In this document: positions 8,756 through 16,105 of the stretch, piece by piece
How positions within the stretch are numbered: position 1 is the first letter of the stretch
Layout: each line of letters begins with the position of its first letter
Source: an uncultured Collinsella sp.
GTDB taxonomy: Bacteria; Actinomycetota; Coriobacteriia; Coriobacteriales; Coriobacteriaceae
NCBI GenBank assembly: GCA_900547835.1
Contig: URIJ01000004.1
Coordinates: forward strand, 1-31,391
DNA: 31,391 nt
Direction: 5' to 3'
The notes under the pieces: model-generated
Database searches by the model: none
What the model was told of the DNA's origin: nothing
The model's input: the letters and a program-made list of their open reading frames with translations, nothing else
Made by a program: the position numbers and the translations under genes

Positions 8756-9292
8756 GTGGGTATGACGGACTCTTTTGAGCAGATTTCCGCACATAACGAG
8801 GAGCTGGCGCGTCATATTGTCGAGCGCGCGAGCGCTCGGGGCGTGACGGTTTCGACGGCTGAGTCGCTGACAGCAGGTATGATCGCCTCGACGATTGCCG
8901 ATATCCCGGGCGCCTCGGCGGTGCTGCGTGGCGGTGCGGTGACCTACTGCGATGAGATCAAGCATCGCGTTTTGGGTGTTGATCAGGAGACGCTCGACCG
9001 CTATACCGCGGTGTCGCATCAGACCGCGCGCGAGATGGCGGTGGGTTCGCTGGAGCTGTACCAGAGCGATATTGCAGTGAGCGCAACGGGTTATGCCGGC
9101 CCCGGCGGCGGCACTGAGGACGATCCGGCTGGCACTTTCTATATTGGCTGGGCGTATCGCGCGGCTGATGGGGAAGTGCCGGTCGTGGACTCTGTGCGCT
9201 GCCACTATGAGGGCGACCGTTCGTGTGTTCGTGCCCATGCGGTCACGGAGGCATTGGGTCGCATTGCCCTTGTGCTCAACTCTATGGAATAG
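8756..9292 (+). CDS. cinA: CinA C-terminal domain protein (NMN amidohydrolase type)
   Basis: This is a stand-alone CinA C-terminal domain of 178 residues, corresponding to the nicotinamide-nucleotide amidohydrolase (PncC) fold that recycles NMN. The motifs STAESLTAGMIASTIADIPGAS and GYAGPGGGTEDDPAGTFYIG are typical. The N-terminal MoCF-like half found in long CinA proteins is absent, so no competence role should be assumed. The start could be the GTG at 8756 or the ATG at 8762; the AGG at the pgsA stop favours the first, whereas GGTGGG lies too close to the second. It is placed immediately upstream of recA, as in many Gram-positives. Confidence 0.9.
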   Translation: MGMTDSFEQISAHNEELARHIVERASARGVTVSTAESLTAGMIASTIADIPGASAVLRGGAVTYCDEIKHRVLGVDQETLDRYTAVSHQTAREMAVGSLELYQSDIAVSATGYAGPGGGTEDDPAGTFYIGWAYRAADGEVPVVDSVRCHYEGDRSCVRAHAVTEALGRIALVLNSME

Positions 9293-9299
9293 ACGTGTT

Positions 9300-9323
9300 T
9301 TAAGGGGCCTCCGGGCTCCTTAA
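9300..9323 (+). terminator. Hairpin after cinA
   Basis: TTAAGGGGCC (9300-9309) and GGCTCCTTAA (9314-9323) form a 10-bp stem with one G-T pair around a TCCG loop, 8 bases after the cinA stop. Only AATT-type sequence follows rather than a long T run, so termination may be partial. Confidence 0.55.
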
Positions 9324-9420
9324 TTGTGGAGATAGGGACCTCCGGCGAATCTGCTCTTTGTGCAGGCAGTTGGCGTAATCTTGTTCGTCATGCCTTGCCT
9401 GGTTCGCCTGCGGTCAAGTT

Positions 9421-9458
9421 TTTGGTCAGTGTTTGGTCGGCGTTTGGTTGGGTTTTGG
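9421..9458 (+). repeat. Four TTTGG units at an 11-bp period upstream of recA
   Basis: TTTGG begins at 9421, 9432, 9443 and 9454, exactly 11 bp apart. The first two units read TTTGGTC and the third TTTGGTT. The array ends about 33 bp upstream of the recA -35 element. The 11-bp spacing puts the units on nearly the same face of the helix. Confidence 0.65.
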
Positions 9459-9490
9459 AAAGGTCAGCTGCATATGATTTATCTGAACGG

Positions 9491-9519
9491 TTGACCACGA
9501 ACAGCCGTTCGTTTATTAT
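9491..9519 (+). promoter_or_regulatory. recA promoter with embedded LexA (SOS) box
   Basis: The -35 TTGACC (9491-9496) and -10 TATTAT (9514-9519) are separated by exactly 17 bp. The spacer contains CGAACAGCCGTTCG (9498-9511), a perfect match to the Gram-positive SOS consensus CGAAC-N4-GTTCG. LexA bound here would block RNA polymerase directly. The lexA gene is in the same window (19021-19665). Confidence 0.92.
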
Positions 9520-9549
9520 CGATGCAGGTTGTTAAGAGGAGGGCTATTC

Positions 9550-10698
9550 ATGGCCAAGAATTCAGGTCCCGTACGTACCGTTCATGCTCGCACGACGGGT
9601 AAAGAGCGCGATGAGATGATCGCCACCACCAAGGCCGAGATCGAGAAGAAATTCGGCCAGGGTTCCATCATGAGGTACGGCGACGGTGGCCCCGAGCTCG
9701 AGGTCGAGGCCATCCCTACGGGCGCTCTGGCACTCGATGCCGCTCTGGGTATCGGCGGTGTGCCGCGCGGCCGCATCGTCGAGATTTACGGTCCTGAGTC
9801 CTCCGGTAAGACGACGCTTTCGCTTGAGATCCTGGCCGAGGCCCAGGCAATGGGTGGCGTGGTGGCATTTATCGATGCCGAGCACGCGCTCGATCCCACG
9901 TATGCCGCGCGCATTGGCGTGGATATCGACGAGGTACTGATTTCCCAGCCTGATACGGGTGAGCAGGCGCTCGAGATTGTTGACATGCTCGTGCGTTCCG
10001 GCGCCATCGATGCCATCGTCGTCGACTCCGTCGCCGCGCTGACCCCGCGTGCCGAGATCGAGGGAGAAATCGGCGATACTACGGTCGGTCTTCAGGCTCG
10101 CCTAATGAGTCAGGCGCTCCGCAAGCTCGCCGGCTCGCTGTCCAAGTCCAACACGACATGCATCTTCATTAACCAGCTGCGAGAGAAGATCGGCGTCATG
10201 TTCGGCAACCCCGAGACCACGACGGGCGGCCGCGCCCTTAAGTTCTTCTCTTCGGTGCGTATCGACATTCGCCGTATCGACAGCATTAAGCTTAAGGACG
10301 AGGTTATCGGTAACCGCGTGCGCGCCAAGGTCGTTAAGAACAAGGTGGCAGCTCCGTTCCGTTCTGCTGAGTTCGACATCATGTACGGTACGGGCATCTC
10401 TAAGGAGGGCTCGATTCTGGACATGGCTGTCGAGTGCGGCATCTGCAAGAAGATGGGCTCCTGGTTTGCCTATGGCGAGGACAAGCTCGGCAACGGTCGC
10501 GAGGCCGCCAAGGCGTTCCTGCGCGAACACCCCGATTGCGCCGACGAGATTGAGCATAAGGTCCGCCTTGCCTGCGGACTTGAGTTTGATGACGATGCTC
10601 CGTCCGAGGTCGAGCTGACCGATCAGCCTGCGCCTGAGGAGTTTGACGAGCTTTACGCCATCGATGGTTCCGCCATGCTCGATGATGACGACGAGTAG
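9550..10698 (+). CDS. recA: Recombinase RecA
   Basis: RecA is the ATP-dependent strand-exchange protein of homologous recombination and the coprotease that triggers LexA self-cleavage. The 382-residue protein has Walker A GPESSGKTT at residues 81-89, the IVVDSVAALTPRAEIEGE segment (Walker B region), loop L2 around GNPETTTGGRALKFFSS, and the usual acidic C-terminal tail. The ATG at 9550 is chosen over an upstream in-frame start at 9529, because AAGAGGAGGG (9534-9543) is a strong ribosome binding site for it. Expression is expected to be damage-inducible through the LexA box in its promoter. recX follows 11 bases later. Confidence 0.98.
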   Translation: MAKNSGPVRTVHARTTGKERDEMIATTKAEIEKKFGQGSIMRYGDGGPELEVEAIPTGALALDAALGIGGVPRGRIVEIYGPESSGKTTLSLEILAEAQAMGGVVAFIDAEHALDPTYAARIGVDIDEVLISQPDTGEQALEIVDMLVRSGAIDAIVVDSVAALTPRAEIEGEIGDTTVGLQARLMSQALRKLAGSLSKSNTTCIFINQLREKIGVMFGNPETTTGGRALKFFSSVRIDIRRIDSIKLKDEVIGNRVRAKVVKNKVAAPFRSAEFDIMYGTGISKEGSILDMAVECGICKKMGSWFAYGEDKLGNGREAAKAFLREHPDCADEIEHKVRLACGLEFDDDAPSEVELTDQPAPEEFDELYAIDGSAMLDDDDE

Positions 10699-10709
10699 CG
10701 GTTACGCTC

Positions 10710-11402
10710 ATGTCGTATACGGTGACCGAGGCCACGGTCGTCTTTCCCGATAAGAAGGCGGCCTCCTCGTTCTCGAGCGGGTATGCGTCCAAAAAGCCTT
10801 GCGCACATATCGATTGTGAGCTTGAGGGCGGTTTTGAGCGGTCCATTTGGATTCCCGTGCGGGTCGCGCGGCTGTATGTCAAAAACCGCCCCGATCTTCC
10901 CTGTGATTGGGACAACTTTCGTGAGGCGGTGCAGCTCATCGAGCGTAAATGTGCACTTACCATGGTGACCGAGATGCTATCGCGCCGCGACCATGCGACG
11001 GGTGAGGTCCGTGACAAGCTGGCTCGCTACGGCTTTCACCAGCCCGCGATCGATTTCGCCGTCGAGCGCGCCACCGAGTATCACTTTTTAGACGACAACC
11101 GCTTTTGCTCGTACTTTATCGAGGAGCGCAAGCGGCGCGGTTGGGGACAGCGCAAAATCGAGACCGAGCTCAAGCGCCGTCATGTCGTGCTCGATGACAT
11201 TCCCGGTTATCCCGAGGATTATTTTGCCGTCGAAGACGATTTGGCGCGTGCGTCAGCCCTGCTCGCCAAGCGGCGTGTTCCAGAGACGCGCGGATTCGAA
11301 AAACTGGTTCGGTTTTTGATGGGCAAGGGCTTCTCGTATCACATCGCCGCCGATGCCGTTAAGGCACGTCTCGATGCCGAACGCGAGAAATGTGCGGTTT
11401 AG
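10710..11402 (+). CDS. recX: Regulatory protein RecX
   Basis: RecX binds RecA filaments and restrains RecA activity. The 230-residue protein has the three-helix repeats typical of the family: LTMVTEMLSRRDHATGEVRDKL, FLDDNRFCSYFIEERKRRGWGQRKI with ELKRR, and a C-terminal FLMGKGFSYHIAADAV unit. The first 75 residues are not clearly conserved. There is no strong ribosome binding site before the ATG at 10710, so low-level translation coupled to recA is likely. Position directly after recA supports the assignment. Confidence 0.92.
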   Translation: MSYTVTEATVVFPDKKAASSFSSGYASKKPCAHIDCELEGGFERSIWIPVRVARLYVKNRPDLPCDWDNFREAVQLIERKCALTMVTEMLSRRDHATGEVRDKLARYGFHQPAIDFAVERATEYHFLDDNRFCSYFIEERKRRGWGQRKIETELKRRHVVLDDIPGYPEDYFAVEDDLARASALLAKRRVPETRGFEKLVRFLMGKGFSYHIAADAVKARLDAEREKCAV

Positions 11403-11416
11403 GCGTATGCGCTTTG

Positions 11417-11467
11417 TGGCCCTGCCGTTCACCGCGTTTTAGCCGCCGTGCCGGGGCCATTTATTTG
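11417..11467 (+). terminator. Probable terminator after recX
   Basis: TGGCCC (11417-11422) pairs with GGGCCA (11454-11459), extended by a T-G and a G-C pair, and is followed by the T-rich TTTATTTGA. The loop is long (about 30 bases) and could hold minor pairing. The T-rich end merges into the -35 of the rny promoter. Confidence 0.5.
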
Positions 11468-11493
11468 ACAGTTGTTGTGGTTCAACGTACGAT
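11465..11493 (+). promoter_or_regulatory. Promoter of rny
   Basis: A perfect -35 TTGACA (11465-11470) is followed after 17 bp by TACGAT (11488-11493). It lies between the recX terminator and rny and predicts a leader of roughly 160 bases. Confidence 0.7.
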
Positions 11494-11598
11494 AAACACT
11501 GTCATTTGCTTTGTGATATGTGCTCATCTGTGATGAGTTTGTTTATATGTTTATCTGTATCCGACCCGCATAAGCTGCGCCCATATTACTCAAATGTC

Positions 11599-11630
11599 GC
11601 GAGCCGTTCGTAAGGACGGTTCGCTTTGTT
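11599..11630 (+). other. Hairpin in the rny 5' leader
   Basis: GCGAGCCGT (11599-11607) pairs with ACGGTTCGC (11616-11624) over 9 bp with one G-T pair, and is followed by TTTGTTGT. It sits in the predicted rny leader, 30 bases before the start codon. It could be an attenuator, an mRNA stability element or an RNase Y autoregulation site; the sequence alone does not decide. Confidence 0.45.
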
Positions 11631-11659
11631 GTGTAACGAATCCATAAAAAGGAGTGAGC

Positions 11660-13210
11660 ATGCCTATCATCGCAGCGCTCGTTGGCATCGTTTTGGGTGC
11701 CATCGCCGCCATTGCCTACATGCGCACCGCCAAGCAGGGTAGTCTTCACGAGGCCGACGAAAAGATTCAGTCGGCACACGCGCAGGCTGAGTCCCTGATC
11801 GGTGATGCTAAGCGTCAGGCCGAGACCCTCAAAAAAGAGGCTCTGCTCGAGGCTAAAGAGGAGATCATCAAGAACAAGCAGGCCGCCGAGGCCGAGGACA
11901 AGCAGCGTAAGAGCGAGATTCGTACGCTCGAGAACCGTGTGATGCAGCGCGAGGAGTCCCTCGATCGCCGAAACGACGCTCTCGACAAGCGTGAGCACCA
12001 GCTGTCCAGCCAGGCCGGTCAGGTCGAGAAGCGCTCCCGCGAGCTCGAGGAGCTCTGCGCCAAGCAGACCTCCGAGCTCGAGCGTATCGCCGACCTGACC
12101 CGCGAGGATGCCCACAAGGAGCTCCTCGATAAGGTTCGCGGCGAGGTCACCCACGAGGCCGCCACGATCATTCGCGAGTCCGAGCAGCAGGTTCGCGCCG
12201 AGTGCCACAAGACCGCCCAGGAGATTCTGTCCCTGGCGATTCAGCGCTGCGCTGCCGACCACACTGCCGAGGTCACCGTTACCTCCGTGCACATTCCCTC
12301 TGATGACCTCAAGGGCCGTATCATCGGTCGCGAGGGTCGCAACATCCGGACCTTCGAGCAGGTTTCCGGCGTCAACCTCGTGATCGACGACACGCCCGAG
12401 ACCGTCGTTCTTTCGAGCTTCGACCCGGTCCGTCGTGAGACCGCCCGTGTTGCCCTCGAGAACCTCATCGCCGACGGCCGCATTCACCCCGCCCGCATCG
12501 AGGAGATGTATCACAAGGCTGCCGACCTGGTTCAGCAGCGCGTGCGCGAGGCTGGCGAGCAGGCTGCCTTCGATACCGGCATTCACGACCTGCACCCCGA
12601 GATCGTCAAGACCCTTGGTGCCCTGCGCTACCGTACCTCGTTTGGTCAGAACGTGCTTCAGCACTCCCTCGAAGTCTCTGACCTGTGCGGCGTGATGGCT
12701 TCCGAGCTTGGCCTGGACGTTGTGACCGCCAAGCGCGCCGGCCTGCTTCATGACCTGGGCAAGGCAATCGACCACGACGTCGAGGGCCCGCATGCCGTCA
12801 TCGGCGCCGAGCTTGCCCGCCGTTATGGCGAGAAGCCCGTTATCGTCCACGCTATTGAGGCTCACCATGCCGATGTCGACCCCAACACGGTGCTCGATGT
12901 CCTGGTGCAGGCCGCCGATGCTGTCTCTGCCTCTCGCCCCGGTGCCCGTCGCGAGTCTGCCGAGAACTACATCAAGCGTCTTGAGAAGCTCGAGGAGATC
13001 GCCAACTCCCATGACGGCGTCGAACGTACCTATGCCATGCAGGCCGGTCGCGAGGTCCACGTCATGGTCCAGCCGGACAAGATCTCCGATGCCCAGTCCA
13101 CGGTCCTGGCTCACGATATCGCCCATCAGATCGAGGAAGAGATGGAGTATCCCGGTCAGGTGCGCGTCGTCGTGATTCGCGAGAGCCGCGCTGTCGATAT
13201 CGCTAAATAA
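11660..13210 (+). CDS. rny: Ribonuclease Y
   Basis: RNase Y is a membrane-anchored endoribonuclease that starts mRNA decay in many Gram-positives. The 516-residue protein has an N-terminal membrane helix (about 3-22), a long charged coiled coil (about 30-190), a KH domain near 207-270 (IIGREGRNIRTFE), and an HD domain with the metal-binding His364-Asp365 (LLHDLGKAIDHD) and a following HH pair (AIEAHH). The ATG at 11660 is preceded by AAGGAG (11649-11654) at good spacing; an in-frame GTG two codons earlier overlaps that site and is unlikely. It has its own promoter, and the GHKL ATPase gene follows after 1 base. Confidence 0.97.
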   Translation: MPIIAALVGIVLGAIAAIAYMRTAKQGSLHEADEKIQSAHAQAESLIGDAKRQAETLKKEALLEAKEEIIKNKQAAEAEDKQRKSEIRTLENRVMQREESLDRRNDALDKREHQLSSQAGQVEKRSRELEELCAKQTSELERIADLTREDAHKELLDKVRGEVTHEAATIIRESEQQVRAECHKTAQEILSLAIQRCAADHTAEVTVTSVHIPSDDLKGRIIGREGRNIRTFEQVSGVNLVIDDTPETVVLSSFDPVRRETARVALENLIADGRIHPARIEEMYHKAADLVQQRVREAGEQAAFDTGIHDLHPEIVKTLGALRYRTSFGQNVLQHSLEVSDLCGVMASELGLDVVTAKRAGLLHDLGKAIDHDVEGPHAVIGAELARRYGEKPVIVHAIEAHHADVDPNTVLDVLVQAADAVSASRPGARRESAENYIKRLEKLEEIANSHDGVERTYAMQAGREVHVMVQPDKISDAQSTVLAHDIAHQIEEEMEYPGQVRVVVIRESRAVDIAK

Positions 13211-13211
13211 C

Positions 13212-14297
13212 ATGAGCGACGCGAACGAGCTCATCTCATTTATCGCGTCGATGTCGGGGGAGGGCAACCTTCGCGTCGAGGAGAACCTTGGCGAGGGGTA
13301 TGTCCGCCTCCGCGTTTCGGAGGCCGAGCGGCGCCAGGCTAAGCACGACATTCAGCATGTCGAGGACATCGTCATCGAAATGCTCCGTAATGCTCGCGAT
13401 GCCGGCGCCGACAAGGTCTATCTCGCCACGACCAAGGAAGATGGCGTCCGCACGCTTGTCTTTCTGGATAACGGCTCGGGTGTTCCGCAGGATATGCAAG
13501 AGCGAATCTTCGATGCTCGCGTTACCTCAAAGCTCGAGAGCATGAAGATGGACCGTTGGGGCGTTCACGGTCGTGGCATGGCATTGTTTTCGATCAAGCA
13601 GAACACCGACGAGGCCCGCGTGGTCACGTCTGGTGTCGATCTTGGCTCAGCCTTTAAGGTGAGCGTTGCGGCCGACCGCCTCAGTGAGCGTGCCGATCAG
13701 TCCAGCTGGCCCCAGGCCGTCAAGGATGAGGACGGACGTTATGTCTGTGCTCGCGGTCCGCATAATATTATTCGCGCTGCCTGTGAGTTTGCGCTCGAGG
13801 AGTTGCGTGGTTGCGATGTCTATCTTGGTTCTCCGTCTGAGATTGCCGCGACCCTTTATGCTCAGGCGTCAAGTCGGCTCGATACGTCGCGTCTCCTGTT
13901 CATTGATGACGAGAGCGAGCTTCCGGTTGTCGACCGTTTAGGCCTTGCCTCTGATGCCGAGGACTTTATCCGTATCTGTTCGGGTTTGGGTCTTGAGATG
14001 TCCGAGCGCACGGCCCATCGCATTTTGGCAGGGCAGATTAAGCCCGTTCGCGGTGTGACCGCGCGTCTGCTGCGCGAGCGTGATTCGTCCTCGCATGCGC
14101 CGGCTCCTGTCGATCTCGCGAAGGATCGTCGCGGGCTACGTATTGCCAAGGATGACATGGCACAGTTTTCGCGTGCTGTGGAGCGCGACTTTAATGACCT
14201 TGCCGCCCGGTACTATCTCAACCTTTGCGGCGACCCAAAGATTCGTGTTTCGCGTGATCGAATCACTGTGACCTTCGATCTTGCCAAAGAGGAATAG
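13212..14297 (+). CDS. Uncharacterised GHKL-type ATPase between rny and spoVS
   Basis: This 361-residue protein carries a clear GHKL (histidine kinase/MutL/Hsp90-type) ATP-binding module in its first 150 residues. The N box is EMLRNARDA, with Glu56, Asn60 and Asp63. The G1 box is DNGSG at 86-90. The G2 box is GVHGRGMALFSIK at about 117-129, preceded by a MutL-like RVTSKL. The remaining 210 residues match no domain I can name and contain no phosphoacceptor or receiver domain and no membrane helix. It is therefore not an ordinary sensor kinase. The ATG lies one base after the rny stop, so the two are almost certainly cotranslated, and spoVS follows. The slot is taken by ymdB in Bacillus. The function is unknown; a nucleotide-dependent partner of RNase Y or SpoVS is a guess from position. 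Confidence 0.85.
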   Translation: MSDANELISFIASMSGEGNLRVEENLGEGYVRLRVSEAERRQAKHDIQHVEDIVIEMLRNARDAGADKVYLATTKEDGVRTLVFLDNGSGVPQDMQERIFDARVTSKLESMKMDRWGVHGRGMALFSIKQNTDEARVVTSGVDLGSAFKVSVAADRLSERADQSSWPQAVKDEDGRYVCARGPHNIIRAACEFALEELRGCDVYLGSPSEIAATLYAQASSRLDTSRLLFIDDESELPVVDRLGLASDAEDFIRICSGLGLEMSERTAHRILAGQIKPVRGVTARLLRERDSSSHAPAPVDLAKDRRGLRIAKDDMAQFSRAVERDFNDLAARYYLNLCGDPKIRVSRDRITVTFDLAKEE

Positions 14298-14303
14298 TGC
14301 CTT

Positions 14304-14321
14304 TACCGAGTCCACTCGGTA
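14304..14321 (+). other. Short perfect hairpin between the ATPase gene and spoVS
   Basis: TACCGAG and CTCGGTA form a 7-bp perfect stem around TCCA, 6 bases after the ATPase stop. No T run follows, so it is more likely a processing or stability hairpin, or a weak pause, than an intrinsic terminator. Confidence 0.5.
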
Positions 14322-14371
14322 CGATACAGTTATTGCAGTTAAAACGTACTTTTAAACACAGGAGTTTCTTC

Positions 14372-14689
14372 ATGGATTGCCTGAAGGTATCAAGCAAATC
14401 ATCGCCCGCGTCCGTTGCCGGCGCCATCGCCGGCATGGTCAAGGATGGTGTACCCGTCAACATCCAGTGTGTCGGTGCCGGTGCTGTCAACCAGGCCATT
14501 AAGGCTGTTGCTATCGCGCGCGGTTTTTTGATTCCAACCGGTTTTGATATTTCCTGCGCGCCTGTGTTCTCCGACATCCTCATTAACGGGGAGTCGCGCA
14601 CGGCCATCCGCCTTTCTATCTACGTTCACCAGATCAATCGAGCTGCTATGGATAACGTCGTCATGGATGATGTTAAGCCTGTGGCATAG
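14372..14689 (+). CDS. spoVS: Stage V sporulation protein S (SpoVS)
   Basis: SpoVS is a small Alba-superfamily protein, thought to bind nucleic acid, that in Bacillus acts in sporulation and septation. This 105-residue copy matches the family closely (LKVSSKSSPASVAGAIAG, GAGAVNQAIKAVAIARGF, RTAIRLSI). It is about 20 residues longer than the Bacillus protein (86 residues), with an extra C-terminal tail. The ATG at 14372 has AGGAG at 14360-14364; an upstream in-frame start at 14297 gives an unrelated leader and is rejected. Coriobacteria are not known to sporulate, so a general role in RNA or DNA handling is more likely. It lies after rny and the GHKL ATPase and before miaB, close to the Bacillus order. 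Confidence 0.94.
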   Translation: MDCLKVSSKSSPASVAGAIAGMVKDGVPVNIQCVGAGAVNQAIKAVAIARGFLIPTGFDISCAPVFSDILINGESRTAIRLSIYVHQINRAAMDNVVMDDVKPVA

Positions 14690-14734
14690 CTTCTGCTTGC
14701 CTCGTTTCGCTCCCCATCGTTAGGACTTATGCAC

Positions 14735-16105
14735 ATGGACCAGCGTTCCGTACGCGATATTCTTGCCGGTAAAACCTATTTTATCCGCACATTTGGCTGC
14801 CAGATGAATCAGCACGACTCCGAGCGTGTGAGCGGTCTGCTTGATTCGTATGGCTGCCTCATGGCGCTCGATCCCGCGCATGCCGATATCGTTGTCTTCA
14901 TGACGTGCTGCGTGCGCGAGGCCGCCGATACTCGCCTGTACGGTCAGTGCAATTCCTGCAAAAGCCTGCCGCCTTCGCCTTCGGGCAAGCGCGTGGTTGC
15001 CGTTGGCGGTTGCATCGCGCAGCGCGATGGCGAGGGCCTGCTCACCAACGTCGATAACGTCAATGTCATCTTTGGCACGCATTCCATTGCACATGTGGCC
15101 GAGCTCATTGCCGAGGCGTTTCTTGATGGTAAGCGTCATATCCGCACCAATGAGCATGAGGATACGGATGCCATGAGCATGCCGTGGCATCGCGAGACTC
15201 AGTATCACGCCTGGGTGCCCATCATGACGGGCTGCAATAATTTCTGCACCTACTGCATCGTGCCGTACGTGCGCGGTCGCGAAAAGAGCCGCCCCTTCGA
15301 GGAGATTGTCGACGAGGTGACCGGTTTGGTGCGCCAGGGCGTGCGTGAGATTACGCTGCTGGGCCAAAACGTTAACTCATATGGTCGCGATCTGTTTGGC
15401 AAGCCGCGTTTTGCCGATCTGCTGCGTGCCGTGGGCGATACGGGCGTGGAGCGCATCTTCTTTACGTCTTCGCATCCCAAGGACCTGCTGCCCGAGACCA
15501 TCGACGCCATGGCCGAGACGCCTGCCGTTATGCCGCAGCTGCACCTGGCCGTCCAGTCAGGTTCGACGCGGATCCTCAAAGAGATGAATCGCCGTTATAC
15601 ACGCGAGGACTATCTGGGCCTGGTCGATCGCATTCGCAACCGCATGCCCGACATCGCGCTCTCGACCGACATTATCGTTGGCTTCCCGGGCGAGACTGAA
15701 GATGACTTTGAGCAGACGCTCTCACTTGCCGAGACGGTCCGCTATGCTCAGGCCTATACCTTCATCTATTCCAAGCGCGCCGGTACCCCGGCCGCCGAGA
15801 TTGACGATCCTACGCCGCATGAGGTTATTCTCGAGCGTTTCAACCGTCTGGTTAAGGTTATCGAGACCACGGCACACGAGTATAACCAGGGTGAGCTTCA
15901 TACTGTGGTTCCGGCGCTCATTGAGGGAACGAGTAAAAAGAACGACGCGGTCCTGCTGGGCAAGAGTCCCAAGAATCAGACCGTGCATGCGCCTATCCCC
16001 GAGGGTTACAGCATCGACCAGCTTGTTGGCAAGATCGTTGATGTTGACGTTGACGTTGCCAAGACCTGGTATTTGTCCGGCTCCGTTGTGGGCGAGCCGC
16101 GCTAA
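14735..16105 (+). CDS. miaB: tRNA-2-methylthio-N6-dimethylallyladenosine synthase MiaB
   Basis: MiaB is a radical-SAM methylthiotransferase that converts i6A37 to ms2i6A37 in tRNAs reading U-starting codons. The first motif TFGCQMNQHDSE (Cys22) and MTCC/GGC cysteines bind the auxiliary cluster. The radical-SAM CNNFCTYC has Cys167, Cys171 and Cys174, and a TRAM domain closes the 456-residue protein. GCQMN and VPYVRGREKSRP identify MiaB rather than RimO. AGGA at 14722-14725 suits the ATG at 14735; the ATG two codons earlier (14729) is only 3 bases away from it. The stop overlaps the miaA start (TAATG). Confidence 0.96.
   Translation: MDQRSVRDILAGKTYFIRTFGCQMNQHDSERVSGLLDSYGCLMALDPAHADIVVFMTCCVREAADTRLYGQCNSCKSLPPSPSGKRVVAVGGCIAQRDGEGLLTNVDNVNVIFGTHSIAHVAELIAEAFLDGKRHIRTNEHEDTDAMSMPWHRETQYHAWVPIMTGCNNFCTYCIVPYVRGREKSRPFEEIVDEVTGLVRQGVREITLLGQNVNSYGRDLFGKPRFADLLRAVGDTGVERIFFTSSHPKDLLPETIDAMAETPAVMPQLHLAVQSGSTRILKEMNRRYTREDYLGLVDRIRNRMPDIALSTDIIVGFPGETEDDFEQTLSLAETVRYAQAYTFIYSKRAGTPAAEIDDPTPHEVILERFNRLVKVIETTAHEYNQGELHTVVPALIEGTSKKNDAVLLGKSPKNQTVHAPIPEGYSIDQLVGKIVDVDVDVAKTWYLSGSVVGEPR

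Noticed and set aside
9326..9535. 69-codon open frame upstream of recA
   Set aside because: It runs through the phased repeats, the recA promoter and the LexA box, with no ribosome binding site or similarity.
11543..13351. 602-codon open frame on the minus strand opposite rny
   Set aside because: Antisense shadow of the RNase Y coding sequence, with Leu/Gly/Val-rich low-information sequence and no start signal.
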